NCBI GenBank assembly: GCA_030372985.1 | Contig: JAUCQB010000180.1 | Span: forward strand, 83,489 to 147,488 | Length of the DNA: 64,000 bases | From: Phycisphaerae bacterium | GTDB taxonomy: Bacteria; Planctomycetota; Phycisphaerae; UBA1845; PWPN01 | Reading direction: 5' to 3' | Shown here: one piece after another, positions 34,901 to 43,270 of the stretch | Position numbering within the stretch: position 1 is the stretch's first letter | Layout: each line of letters opens with the position of its first letter | Translations under genes and position numbers: made by a program | Notes under the pieces: model-generated | What the model was told of the DNA's origin: nothing | Seen by the model: the letters and a program-made list of their open reading frames with translations, nothing else | Databases searched by the model: none

Positions 34901-37900
34901 GTGGCCGCGTTGTGGCCCCCGCCTGATCATCCACGCGTTCCAGCCACACCACATACCGCAGCGGCTGAGCGGCTTCCTCCAGGACTTCCGCGCTGCCCAG
35001 GTCAAACCGAAGCGTCTCCTCGCTCACGGATGGCACACGCTCGATGACTCCCGCGCTCTCGATAACCTGCTCCGCATGAGCGAGCACGCGATTCTCGGGC
35101 CCCGGGATCTCGACCCGCACCCTGTATTTCGCCTTGGGCCAGCTCAGCAAGCTTACGCGAACGCTGGCGCCAAAGCGGTCCTTGCTCCGATCGAATCGGA
35201 TCCACTTCGCCTCAATCGCGTTCGAGTATTCGATCGCGTTCAACGCCAGACGCAACGGCAACTCTTCATCAAATGCGATCGGATTGCCCTGGTTGGTGGA
35301 CACCGATTCAACGCCGATCCGAAATCCGACCGCCTTCGCTGGGTCGGCCGCACCGCTAAACCGGAACTGAATCTCTGCAGGTTCCTCGAAGGGAACTCTC
35401 GCGATCGCCCCCGAGGTGACATGCGTGGCCGTGGCCTGAGCCAGCACTTTCCCCGCCGCATCCAGCACGTCAATGGCGAACAGCCATTTCGTCTGTGGCC
35501 ACGATGAGAAGCGAACATCGAGGACAGCTTGCAGCCGCTTCTCGACGACCCTGAACTGCACAACTGAGTGTCTGGGGAATCCGCCCGGCCCCTCGTCGCC
35601 CTTCTTCAAAGCAATGACAATGGGGATATCGAGTTCAAACCGCCCTTCGGTCTGATTTGCCGCCTCGTCGGCAGGCTTGGCCGCCGGACCGGCCGTTACC
35701 GCTTCATCCCATTTGTCCAGGGCCAGCAGGTAGCGAATCCTCTGCTGACGATCAGCCGGTCTCCAGCCCGACTTCTCCAGTCCCCTGGCCGCGAAGTTCC
35801 TGGCGTACTCGTCCTCGTCTTGCAGTGCCCCGATAAGGACAGTCGTTGCCTTGTCTCCACCAATCTCGCCCAGCGCCCGGAGCGCATCCTTGAAGGATTC
35901 GTACTTCCTGTCGTGGTACAGTTCGATCAACGGTCCAACCGCCCGCGCGTCGCCGATCTCGCCCAGCGCCCCGGCCGCCGCTCTGCGCACGCCAACATCC
36001 TCGTCCTTCAGGGCTGCGATCAACGCCTCGACTGCCGAGGGCTCCCGCAGTCCGCCAAGGGTCTCCGCGGCCGTCTCCCGCACCCTCGGGTCTGAGTCTA
36101 GCCAGGCCAGGCGTTGGATGGCTTCCTGGGCTTCCGGTCGCGCAGTCCCGTAGGGCAGGTCGCCAGACCTGCCGCTGACGTGCCCGCCCGGAGCAGGCCG
36201 TGTGTCAGGCCGAGCGGCGGGCACGGTGCTCGGTGCCGCCGGCGAGCCGCCGTATCGCAGCCCCTGCGACTCGATCATGCGACGTGTGTCCGGCTCCCAG
36301 ATGCGGAGCTTGCCTTCGTGCGTGTCGATCAGATGGCTTGCGCTGCCCCAGCCGCGGAATCTCAGCTTGCCCTTGACAAACGACGGACGCGTCGCGTCCA
36401 AAAGCGGCGAGGCCGCGTCGTCTGACAAGGGCTCGCCGTCCACAACGTCGATCAAGACAGGCTCGCGAGCAGAAGCCCCGGAGTCGCCCGGCGCGGGCCG
36501 ATCAATTCTGACAACCTTGTCGACCAACTCGTTTTGCTTTGCGCCGTCCGACCAAGCGGCTCGCGCCTTTCCGTCCACCACGTCAAGGTCCAGCGTCTTG
36601 GTGCCCAGCCGGAACCGGAGTCGGCTCTCATGCGCGCCGATCTCCAGGCCGGGCGTCGGGTCAAATGCCCAGGCCAGGCTGTCCGGCAATCGGACCGCCT
36701 CCGCCGCTGCCGTGCGTCGTTCAGCGGCGTCGTTCGGCAGCTTCACGGTCAGCTCGCGCCAGCCCGTCTTCAGCGCGCCCTGCCAGTCCGTCGGCTGCGG
36801 GACACTGACCGTGCCATCCGGGCGTTCCCATCTCACATCGGGGAACGGAAGCAGGTACCGAATCGCATAGCGCCCCGGTTTGCCCTTCAGGATGACGCCG
36901 GTCTGCCGCCAGGGCGACTCCACCTCCTGCCACTCCTGGACGATGCCCAAACCGGTGCTTTCCAGCGTCACGTCCTGGCCGGGCTTCAGCTCGTGCCGGA
37001 CGATTCTCGGCCATCCGCTGTACCACTTGGCGGGCACCTCCCGTATCGTCCCGCCGTCGTCGCGGACCTCCGCACGATCCTGTCGCTGTGTGGCGGTGGC
37101 GATTGGGATGGTGCGGTCGCTAACGTTTCGCAGGCGGAACCGCACGTCGATCTTCTCGCCGTACGCATACGCCTCCTTAGCCGGCACCAGTTCCACCGCT
37201 GCCTGTAGTCCGTCGACCGCCTCGCCCCAAGCGGGAGCATCCGCCGGTTGGGTCGGCGGCGGTGTCGCGGCCGGTGCGGCCGGCGCCTCCATCAGCGGCC
37301 GCAGCAGTTCGGTCTTGGGGACCGCGTCGATTCGCTGCCAGAGCTTGGCGATGCCTTGTGCCCTGCCGCTCGTCTGGAGTGTTCTCCCATCCGGAAGGAG
37401 CAGCAGCTTCGCCTTGAGGTTAGCGTACTCGTCAAGTTCGATCGTGCCGTCGGTGTAACGCGTCTCATCGCGATGGCCGTTGCTGTAGAGCACCACCACC
37501 CGGCCGTCGGGGAAAACTGCCATCTGCTCGTCGTCGCCCATCGGGTTCTCGAAGAACCACGTGCCGACCATCCCCGCCGGCATGGCATCGACAGCCCGGT
37601 CGTATGTTCGTGACGACGTCAGGCGAATACAGGCCACGACGGCCAGCATCAGGAACACGCAAAGCCCAAAAACCGCCGGCCGCAACAGACGTACCGGCTC
37701 GCCGGTACTGCCCGAAACCAGGCGCAGGATTCGCAGCCGAAGCTGAGACGGGCGATCCGCGGCTCCCAGCGCGACCGCCGCCGCAGCCATGTAGGGCGGG
37801 CTCTGCCCGCCTGTGCTCAACTCTGCCATGCGCACCAGCGACTCGGCGTAGGCGAACCGCTGTCCGCCGACGGCCAGTACCAGATCATCGCAGCAGTGCT

Positions 37901-38747
37901 CGCGCTCGATGCGAATCCGCCGCGAGACAAACCACACCGCCGGGTGGAAAAACAGCACCGCCTCGATCAGCCGCTGGAGGATGTTGACTAGGTAATCGTA
38001 CCGCCGGATGTGGGCCAGCTCGTGGGCCAGAAGAACCTCGATCTGCTCGGTCGTCAGCCCACTGGCGGCGGACAACGGCAGCAGGATCATCGGTCGCAGC
38101 ACGCCGACGACAGTCGGCACGGCCACGTCGCGGCAGAAGGCGATCGCGGGCGTGAACCGCAGGCCCAGGGCCCGGGCCTGACGCGCAAATGCCGCCAGAA
38201 TGGCCGAGTCGTCCACCGGCTCCGACCGCCGCCGCAGCCGTTGGCCGCCGCACAGCGCCACAAGCAGACGAGCGAGCATCAGCGACGTTCCGCCGAGGTA
38301 GCACCCGACCAAGTACGGGGCGTAGCGCCACCAGTCGATCGCCTCAGCGGCAGGTTCGGGCGGAACGTTCAGAGAGACTGTCTCGGCGGAGGGAGAAACC
38401 ACCGGTTCGGACGGGTAGGGCGGGCTTTGCCCGCCGAGAAACGCTGAAGGCATCTCGGGGCGCATCACTGTGTCATCCGAACGCACGTGGGGCGGGCCTT
38501 GCCCGGCGCCGGACATCGCGGGCGTCTCCGGCGATCTCAGGGCCACGAAAGTCACGGGCGGGCAAACCGCCATGACCAGCAATGCGGCCGCAAAGACCGC
38601 ATACCGGGCCCCCGCCGAGGCTCGGCCGAGGAGCAGGCTTGCGAAGATCACCAGCAGATAGACTGCCGCCCCCTGCCAGAGAAAGTGGCCCATGGTCGCG
38701 GCCAGCCGCACACACAGCGAGGCATCGGGCAGTTGCAGCATGTTCAT
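31953..38747 (-). CDS. Giant membrane M56/BlaR1-type peptidase fused to HEAT, carboxypeptidase-regulatory and esterase modules
   Basis: 2264 aa. N-terminal M56 domain with about four membrane helices, the zinc site LLAHELAHIRRYDYL (HELAH 242-246) and EREHCCDD; another helix follows near 375-395. BlaR1-type peptidases sense a signal and cleave a BlaI-family repressor. Instead of a penicillin-binding sensor, the extracytoplasmic part has beta-rich modules (~500-850), PBS/HEAT repeats (~860-1000), further beta-sandwich and carboxypeptidase-regulatory-like modules (~1050-1900), a second short HEAT segment, and a C-terminal alpha/beta-hydrolase module (~2010-2250; SWSSGG, SPDDRVC, GGHGW). Linkers contain TTRP motifs. 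Overlaps the upstream blaI-type gene by 4 bp, so both are co-expressed. The sensed ligand is unknown. Confidence 0.85.
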   Translation of the reverse strand: MNMLQLPDASLCVRLAATMGHFLWQGAAVYLLVIFASLLLGRASAGARYAVFAAALLVMAVCPPVTFVALRSPETPAMSGAGQGPPHVRSDDTVMRPEMPSAFLGGQSPPYPSEPVVSPSAETVSLNVPPEPAAEAIDWWRYAPYLVGCYLGGTSLMLARLLVALCGGQRLRRRSEPVDDSAILAAFARQARALGLRFTPAIAFCRDVAVPTVVGVLRPMILLPLSAASGLTTEQIEVLLAHELAHIRRYDYLVNILQRLIEAVLFFHPAVWFVSRRIRIEREHCCDDLVLAVGGQRFAYAESLVRMAELSTGGQSPPYMAAAAVALGAADRPSQLRLRILRLVSGSTGEPVRLLRPAVFGLCVFLMLAVVACIRLTSSRTYDRAVDAMPAGMVGTWFFENPMGDDEQMAVFPDGRVVVLYSNGHRDETRYTDGTIELDEYANLKAKLLLLPDGRTLQTSGRAQGIAKLWQRIDAVPKTELLRPLMEAPAAPAATPPPTQPADAPAWGEAVDGLQAAVELVPAKEAYAYGEKIDVRFRLRNVSDRTIPIATATQRQDRAEVRDDGGTIREVPAKWYSGWPRIVRHELKPGQDVTLESTGLGIVQEWQEVESPWRQTGVILKGKPGRYAIRYLLPFPDVRWERPDGTVSVPQPTDWQGALKTGWRELTVKLPNDAAERRTAAAEAVRLPDSLAWAFDPTPGLEIGAHESRLRFRLGTKTLDLDVVDGKARAAWSDGAKQNELVDKVVRIDRPAPGDSGASAREPVLIDVVDGEPLSDDAASPLLDATRPSFVKGKLRFRGWGSASHLIDTHEGKLRIWEPDTRRMIESQGLRYGGSPAAPSTVPAARPDTRPAPGGHVSGRSGDLPYGTARPEAQEAIQRLAWLDSDPRVRETAAETLGGLREPSAVEALIAALKDEDVGVRRAAAGALGEIGDARAVGPLIELYHDRKYESFKDALRALGEIGGDKATTVLIGALQDEDEYARNFAARGLEKSGWRPADRQQRIRYLLALDKWDEAVTAGPAAKPADEAANQTEGRFELDIPIVIALKKGDEGPGGFPRHSVVQFRVVEKRLQAVLDVRFSSWPQTKWLFAIDVLDAAGKVLAQATATHVTSGAIARVPFEEPAEIQFRFSGAADPAKAVGFRIGVESVSTNQGNPIAFDEELPLRLALNAIEYSNAIEAKWIRFDRSKDRFGASVRVSLLSWPKAKYRVRVEIPGPENRVLAHAEQVIESAGVIERVPSVSEETLRFDLGSAEVLEEAAQPLRYVVWLERVDDQAGATTRPPPAGLQGTVFLPDGKPAVGAQVVLLLAEHEARFVDGRFEREVHNRTESKPNGILAVTDADGQFNFPARPACFAVAILHDEGYVELPLTRLTESPITLRPWSRVEGMVLGLDKFRTSRPVDHLVTYRTYGRDGLGERGWQQENANINLRYNINPDSQGRFIIERVPPGECWLKREWVRRQADSEVHLSGGETRFEIGPGQTTRVTVGGMRRVVGRLLAAVDADFQISPKNTRIRYFLEATGFHVDSSGVDPVFNAYQEFLRSDEGKAYSGDVSPAEDGSFEIRDLPPARYFMQVRVVDPSGQEGKKDKVLGWITSGFDLTAGVGDADEAALDVGTVEVQPGEDSPRRDWGEAVEGLQCRLWAGPTHLRIGQSPELATAIRNRGNRELSVARSQELCELQVDGRWYRWADEIDVRSSHFPPGGEFGGISIFLGPQWQAKDDGAAKLDLRPGRHTIRVAFIAQPGGPDVGQPVRVVSNPVEIEIAGAGGEGPGTTRPAGGSRVVLEGLWAKGQVIDGAGRKFGIEGPVYVFDPEDPKLRTSKPASVRSPMLDIREIEFMSRDNYPRVDVAFQFRDGKTAGGALFEMTLFDKNKAVLGTQRVLELRNREMPKQVFASFIAGGDDPPNRSGKAELYFRDVSLADVDSYRLIVSEPDVAGLIRLLAEKDIYPRESAIRALGQISSAALPAVAKLTQFLDDPQPRLRDAARQALARIQDAQSASGEPDRSSATRPVPDDIADMPVLDLTAGGNEKMRYFLIGPRPDERVSAAGYKLLIVLPGGDGRAHFNPFVCRIFKNALPAGYIVAQPVAFRWTPDQQIVWPTRMNKVPGQQFATEDFVEAVIKDVRSKHKVDDRCVFTLSWSSGGPAAYAISLAENSPVTGSFVAMSVFRPDQLPSLDRAKGHAYYIYHSPDDRVCSYRMAQQAENMLKEKVAAVTLKTYPGGHGWKGGDIFGSIRTGIEWLERQHGDQAPSAGGGRKTLFSQPSP
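37791..37811. repeat. REP-like palindrome inside coding sequence
   Basis: GTAGGGCGGGCTCTGCCCGC(C) forms a hairpin and encodes, on the minus strand, GGQSPPY within the M56 domain of the giant protein. Confidence 0.7.
38415..38435. repeat. REP-like palindrome inside coding sequence
   Basis: GTAGGGCGGGCTTTGCCCGC(C), one base different from the copy at 37791, again encodes GGQSPPY in the extracytoplasmic linker near residue 105. Confidence 0.7.
38487..38507. repeat. Diverged REP-like palindrome inside coding sequence
   Basis: GTGGGGCGGGCCTTGCCCGG(C) encodes GAGQGPPH. It is a degenerate third copy 50 bp from the previous one. Confidence 0.5.
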
Positions 38748-39136
38748 GGCACCTGTCCCCCGGTTCTGCGGTCGATCAATTCGCGGAGTTGCCGCAGCTC
38801 TTCCGCATCGATGTCCTTGGTCTCCAGCAGGTTAACCATCAACGCCGCGGCCGATCCGTCGAACGCCCGGTCCACCAGGTCGTGGAGCATGCCGCGAGTG
38901 GTTGACTCGGCGGAGACGGCCGCCCGATAGACGTACCCGCCCTCGCCCTTCTTGCGTTTGACGTACCCCTTGCGGGCCATGATGGTCATGATGGTCATCA
39001 CCGAGGTGTACGCCAGGTCGCGAAAACCCGTGAGTGCCTCGCGGACGTGCCGTACGTTCGACGGGCCGTCCCGCCAGAGGATCTTGAGAATCTCGAGTTC
39101 CAGCTCGGTGGGGTACCGGGAAGCCGATCGTGCCAT
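38744..39136 (-). CDS. BlaI/MecI/CopY-family transcriptional repressor
   Basis: 130 aa, typical family length. Winged-helix DNA-binding domain (TELELEILKILWRDGPSNVRHV, YTSVMTIMTIMARKGYVKRKKG) and a C-terminal dimerisation helix bundle. BlaI proteins repress their own operon until cleaved or released through the partner M56 peptidase. AGGAGG lies 7 nt before ATG 39136. The gene overlaps the giant M56 gene by 4 bp. Two operator-like sites flank its promoter, which indicates autoregulation. Confidence 0.93.
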   Translation of the reverse strand: MARSASRYPTELELEILKILWRDGPSNVRHVREALTGFRDLAYTSVMTIMTIMARKGYVKRKKGEGGYVYRAAVSAESTTRGMLHDLVDRAFDGSAAALMVNLLETKDIDAEELRQLRELIDRRTGGQVP

Positions 39137-39237
39137 CGCGTGTCCTCCTCTTAACGAGCCGAGGAGTCTCTTGGACTGTCCTCGACCCTGAGGCCCAGAC
39201 CCGAAGGGAGCCTGTCGAAGTCATCCCCTCGGTCCCG

Positions 39238-39310
39238 CTACTAATTCATTAGGAGAAATATACCCCCGATTCCGGCCGCTGGCAACTGGTTCTTTTTAAT
39301 AATTTAGTAG
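39238..39310 (-). promoter_or_regulatory. blaI-M56 promoter with flanking operator-like sites
   Basis: On the minus strand: TTGCCA (-35, 39280-39285), 17-bp spacer, TATATT (-10, 39257-39262). Two related AT-rich sites flank it in inverted orientation: CTACTAATTCATTAG (39238-39252, downstream of -10) and CTACTAAATTATTAA (complement of 39296-39310, upstream of -35). Placement and similarity suggest binding by the BlaI-type repressor. Confidence 0.65.
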
Positions 39311-39554
39311 GCGCCGGACGCTGCCGGCCCCATCAGCCGCCCAGCCCGCGCAGACCACAGCCTCTTCGAGGCACCCTCGTTTTTAGACGCCCAGGGACCG
39401 AATCTGTTTCGGCTCAAGTGCGGGAAACCCAAAGAGATGAGTTCTGACCGGAATTGGGACGACATTTCGTGTTCAAACGTATCGGCGTGACGCCTGATAG
39501 GCCCGAAAAACCTGAAATGGCCACTGCAAATCCTTCTACGAGCCAAATTTCGGG

Positions 39555-39584
39555 TTGAGCTTCCCGGCGCCGATCAGGTAGAAT
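39555..39584 (+). promoter_or_regulatory. Promoter of the first DUF362 gene
   Basis: TTGAGC (39555-39560), 18-bp spacer, TAGAAT (39579-39584). This predicts a leader of about 125 nt before ATG 39716. The leader contains a weak CCCCT/AGGGG hairpin. Confidence 0.5.
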
Positions 39585-39715
39585 CAGCATCTGGAGTCGT
39601 AAATCACCCAGGCACAGACCGGTCCCGGCCGGATGGGGAAGTGGAGGCGTTCTCAGTCCTTTAAACCCCCCTACGGTCTCAGGGGCTCGCGTTGCTCGCA
39701 AGATGAGGAGCCATC

Positions 39716-42700
39716 ATGGATTGTAACCGCCATCCGCAACAAGCATTGCCGAGTTATTCGGACGCAAAACCAGAAAGGGGGGCAATTCGGCGGGTCTTCG
39801 GGCGGATCTGGCGGTGTGTTGTACACAACCGGGTGGCCATTGCCATCGCCTCGTTGGTGTGGCTCATCTACCGAAGCGGATCGCAGCCCCGGCGGCTGAG
39901 CTATCCGTGCCAGCAGGTTGCGGCGGTAAACGTCGGGGCGTTTGCGGCCGGCTTGATCCCCTTTCTGTGGCTGTGGCGCAAGCCCGCTTGCCCGGTGGCC
40001 CGGCGGGTCGCGATCCGGCGGCAGTGCGTCGCGGCGGGCATCTTGTTCGTCACCGCCCTGGTGGGCCTCGAGAGCTATCAGTACGCCCAGAGTCTGATTC
40101 CGCCCGACATGAGCAGCATCCCCCCGCGAGAGGTCGCCGCCGGCGAAGCTGATCGGGAGTTCGTGGGCATCTACCGCCAGGCGCCGGCCGGCAGCACGTA
40201 CACAACGGCTGAGATCGAAACGATGGTCCGGCAGGCTATTGCCCTGGCCGGGGGCCTGAACAGTCTCATGGTCGACAAGAACAGCGATGGGGTCGTCAGG
40301 GTGGTCATCAAACCCAACCTGGTTCAGACCAAGTGGACGTTCCCCACGCCGACGAACAAGCAGGGCGTGGTGACCGATCCGCGGGTCTGCGCCGCAGTGG
40401 TCAAGGTGGCCAGGGAAGCGGGCGCCGAACAGGTCATCATCGCCGAGGGCACGGCCGACAACGACCCCAATCGGAACTCCACATGGATCGCCTTCACCAA
40501 TGCCGGCTTCGACACCAATTCAGACAAGGGATTCGACTACGACACCAGTGTTGATCTTGTTGACCTGAACGATTCGGGAGGCACGGACGTCAAGGACCCC
40601 GCCAAGGTGACGCTGGTCAGTGTTCCAAACGGTGTCATCCGAACGCAGTACTATGTCCCCAACGTTTTGCTCAACTGCGACGCACTGATCAGCGTCCCGA
40701 CCTTCAAGAACCACGCACAAGGTACCGTGACGCTGTCCATGAAGAACCACGTCGGCTGTGCACCGAACGACATTTATCACTACCCGGGATCGACCATCAT
40801 GAAGTGGTCGCTGCTGCATTCCATAGTCAACGGCTTCCCGTGTACGGTGCCCCCGTGCCCCAGTTCGAGTGACGAGAATCAGATCGTGCAGCGGACCGTG
40901 GTTGACCTGAATCTCGCCCGGCCGCATGACTTCGCCGTGGTCGACGCCCTGATCGGCGTGACCAATGGCCCGAACACCGATCCGCCGACCTATCCCAGCC
41001 CGAAAATGCAGATGATCGTAGCCGCCAGGGGCGCGGGGCTTGCAGTGGACACCGTGTGCACTCTGTGTATGAAGTATAATCCCGACTTCATCACGCAGCT
41101 TGTCCGCGCCGACAGCACGGGCGCGATGGGCCCCAAGGACCGGCGTTACATCACGGTCCTCGGCAATCATGTGGCCTCGGTACGGTCCTCGTCGTTCCCT
41201 GGCGGTTACGCCGGTTCCGTGCTCGTCGAGACGACCTCTCCCACCATCCCCGGCGACGGCATCAACCTGATTGAGGGGCAGGAGGTCTGGGGCACCGTGC
41301 CCATTTCCGTCTCCGGCGAGAGCGACAACGTCGGGGTGATCAAGGCCGAACTCATCGTCGACGGGAACTATCTGGCCACGGACACGTCCGCGCCCTACGC
41401 CTTCGACTGGGACACCAGCACCGTTTCGCCGGGATCGCACAACGTCAAGGTCACGGTCTATGATGCGGCTCTCAACGAGGCCAGCATCGCGCGAAACGTC
41501 ATGGTGGTCAGCCCGTCGCCCATCATCACGCTGCAGCCGACGTCGCTGGCGAGTTCGATCATCGTCGGCAGCAACCCCGCCAACGACTCATTCACCGTCG
41601 ATAACACCGGCGCCGGGATTCTGGAATATCTCATCGAGGTCGATCAGACATGGTTGAGCCTCAGCGCCTACAGTGGAAACCTCGACGCCGCGGTCCCGCC
41701 GCACACGATCAATGTGTACTATGACTGCTCGGCGCTGCCGGTCGGTCAGCATGCCGCCACCATTACAGTCCGCGGGCAGGACGCCGAGATCACCCCCCGG
41801 ACCATCGCGGTGACCGTTGACGTCACGCCCGAACCGCTGGAGGTCGATTTCTCCGCGACACCAACCACCGGGACTGCGCCGCTGGCGGTGCAATTCACCG
41901 ATCTGTCGACGCTCGCGGGGGCAAGCGAGTGGCACTGGGATTTCGGCGACGGCCAGACCAGCACTCAGCGTCACCCGCTTCACTCCTACACCGGCCAAGG
42001 GCACTTTAACATACGGCTGACGGTCGTGGGCAGCGCCAAAACACAAACCGCCGAGAAGATCGAATACATCGCCGTCGCCAACCCGCCGAAGGTGGCCTTC
42101 ATCGGCGGCGATCTCGACAGCGGCGAGCCATGGCCGCCGGCGTCCGATGTCCAGATCATGCAGTACTTGCAGTCCAAAGGTCTGGTCGTGGACAGCTACA
42201 AGGATGTTCCGGCCGAGCGTCCTTCCGCGGCCACCATCGCCGCCAGCCATGACCTGGTGATCGCCTCGTCCTCCGTGACGTCGGGCGATGTGGGTGGAGA
42301 ATTCAGGTATCTGTCTGTGCCGTTCATCTTCTGGGAGCCCTCGCTGGCGATCAATGGCCGTGAGGGCCTGGCGGACGGCCCCAGCACCATCACCGGCCAG
42401 ACGCAGATCAATGTCACCGACAACACCCACCCGGTCATGGCGGGCACATCCACCGGCAATGTCACGGTGTTGAACTCCAGCGAGACGTTGAGCTATTGTG
42501 AGGGCTCGGTGGCTTCCGAGGTGCAGGTCCTCGCAACGGTCGCGGGCAACACGAATCGCAAGGTGGTGATCGCGGCCGAGCCGGGCGCGCAACTGCTCGA
42601 TGGAGGCACGGCCGCCGGCAGACGAGCCATGCTCTACCTGTACGATGCGACATGGACCCAAACGAATGCCGCCGGCAAGCAGATCTTTGACAACGCGGTG

Positions 42701-43198
42701 ACCTGGGCCCTCGGACCGGTTGACGCCGGTTTTACGGCCGCCGTCACGACGGGGACAGCACCTCTGACCGTGCAGTTCACCGACCAGTCCACCGGGCCGA
42801 TCACGTTGTGGGCGTGGGACTTTGGCGACGGCGGCACCGGCAAGGTACGCCAGGCGTTGCACACCTACTCCAAACCGGGAACCTACACCGTCAAGCTGAC
42901 CGTCAGCGGGCCCGTCGGCGAGCCCGACACCATGCAGCGGGCGGCCTACATTGTGGTGACGCCGCACCCCGCGGACCTCGATGCGGATGGCGACGTCGAT
43001 GAGGACGACATGGACATCTTCCAGGCATGCTCCACCGGTCCCGGTCTTGCCGGCACGGCAACTGAGGGCTGCACGGCGGCGCATTTTGCCTCGGCGGACA
43101 TCGACGACGACAACGACGTCGACCAAGCGGATCTCAGCCGGTTCCAGCGATGTCTGAGCGGACCTGACGTCAGCCCCGGCGCCGATTGTGCCGATTGA
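39716..43198 (+). CDS. Membrane-anchored DUF362 protein with PKD domains and dockerin-like tail (paralogue 1)
   Basis: 1160 aa; AGGAG 7 nt before the ATG. Two hydrophobic segments near the N-terminus (VAIAIASLVWLIY; NVGAFAAGLIPFLWLW), then a third (~105-120). DUF362 region ~195-475 (VVIKPNLVQ, VLLNCDALISVPTFKNH, DIYHYPGS). Next come a bacterial Ig-like domain (~510-600), a choice-of-anchor-like segment, PKD domain 1 (~709-790, WDFGDGQTS), a flavodoxin/ThuA-like alpha-beta region (~792-1000), PKD domain 2 (~1002-1080) and two EF-hand loops (DADGDVDEDDMDIF, DDDNDVDQADL). DUF362 members are often linked to ferredoxin-like domains; none is visible here. Function unknown. Tandem with a paralogue. 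Confidence 0.87.
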   Translation: MDCNRHPQQALPSYSDAKPERGAIRRVFGRIWRCVVHNRVAIAIASLVWLIYRSGSQPRRLSYPCQQVAAVNVGAFAAGLIPFLWLWRKPACPVARRVAIRRQCVAAGILFVTALVGLESYQYAQSLIPPDMSSIPPREVAAGEADREFVGIYRQAPAGSTYTTAEIETMVRQAIALAGGLNSLMVDKNSDGVVRVVIKPNLVQTKWTFPTPTNKQGVVTDPRVCAAVVKVAREAGAEQVIIAEGTADNDPNRNSTWIAFTNAGFDTNSDKGFDYDTSVDLVDLNDSGGTDVKDPAKVTLVSVPNGVIRTQYYVPNVLLNCDALISVPTFKNHAQGTVTLSMKNHVGCAPNDIYHYPGSTIMKWSLLHSIVNGFPCTVPPCPSSSDENQIVQRTVVDLNLARPHDFAVVDALIGVTNGPNTDPPTYPSPKMQMIVAARGAGLAVDTVCTLCMKYNPDFITQLVRADSTGAMGPKDRRYITVLGNHVASVRSSSFPGGYAGSVLVETTSPTIPGDGINLIEGQEVWGTVPISVSGESDNVGVIKAELIVDGNYLATDTSAPYAFDWDTSTVSPGSHNVKVTVYDAALNEASIARNVMVVSPSPIITLQPTSLASSIIVGSNPANDSFTVDNTGAGILEYLIEVDQTWLSLSAYSGNLDAAVPPHTINVYYDCSALPVGQHAATITVRGQDAEITPRTIAVTVDVTPEPLEVDFSATPTTGTAPLAVQFTDLSTLAGASEWHWDFGDGQTSTQRHPLHSYTGQGHFNIRLTVVGSAKTQTAEKIEYIAVANPPKVAFIGGDLDSGEPWPPASDVQIMQYLQSKGLVVDSYKDVPAERPSAATIAASHDLVIASSSVTSGDVGGEFRYLSVPFIFWEPSLAINGREGLADGPSTITGQTQINVTDNTHPVMAGTSTGNVTVLNSSETLSYCEGSVASEVQVLATVAGNTNRKVVIAAEPGAQLLDGGTAAGRRAMLYLYDATWTQTNAAGKQIFDNAVTWALGPVDAGFTAAVTTGTAPLTVQFTDQSTGPITLWAWDFGDGGTGKVRQALHTYSKPGTYTVKLTVSGPVGEPDTMQRAAYIVVTPHPADLDADGDVDEDDMDIFQACSTGPGLAGTATEGCTAAHFASADIDDDNDVDQADLSRFQRCLSGPDVSPGADCAD

Positions 43199-43270
43199 GT
43201 CGTGTTTGGCCTCGGCCATGAAAGAACGTATGGAACCTGAGAAGACGTCCCGTAACGAGGCGAGATAGAC

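Larger units (their letters stand above)
39137..39715. other. 579-bp divergent intergenic region
   Basis: Lies between the divergent blaI-type and DUF362 genes. It holds the blaI promoter with two operator-like sites (39238-39310) and the promoter of the DUF362 gene (39555-39584). No credible gene lies in between. Confidence 0.6.

Noticed and set aside
33522..35507. 661-codon plus-strand open frame
   Set aside because: Antisense to the giant M56 gene; shadow of its codon usage.
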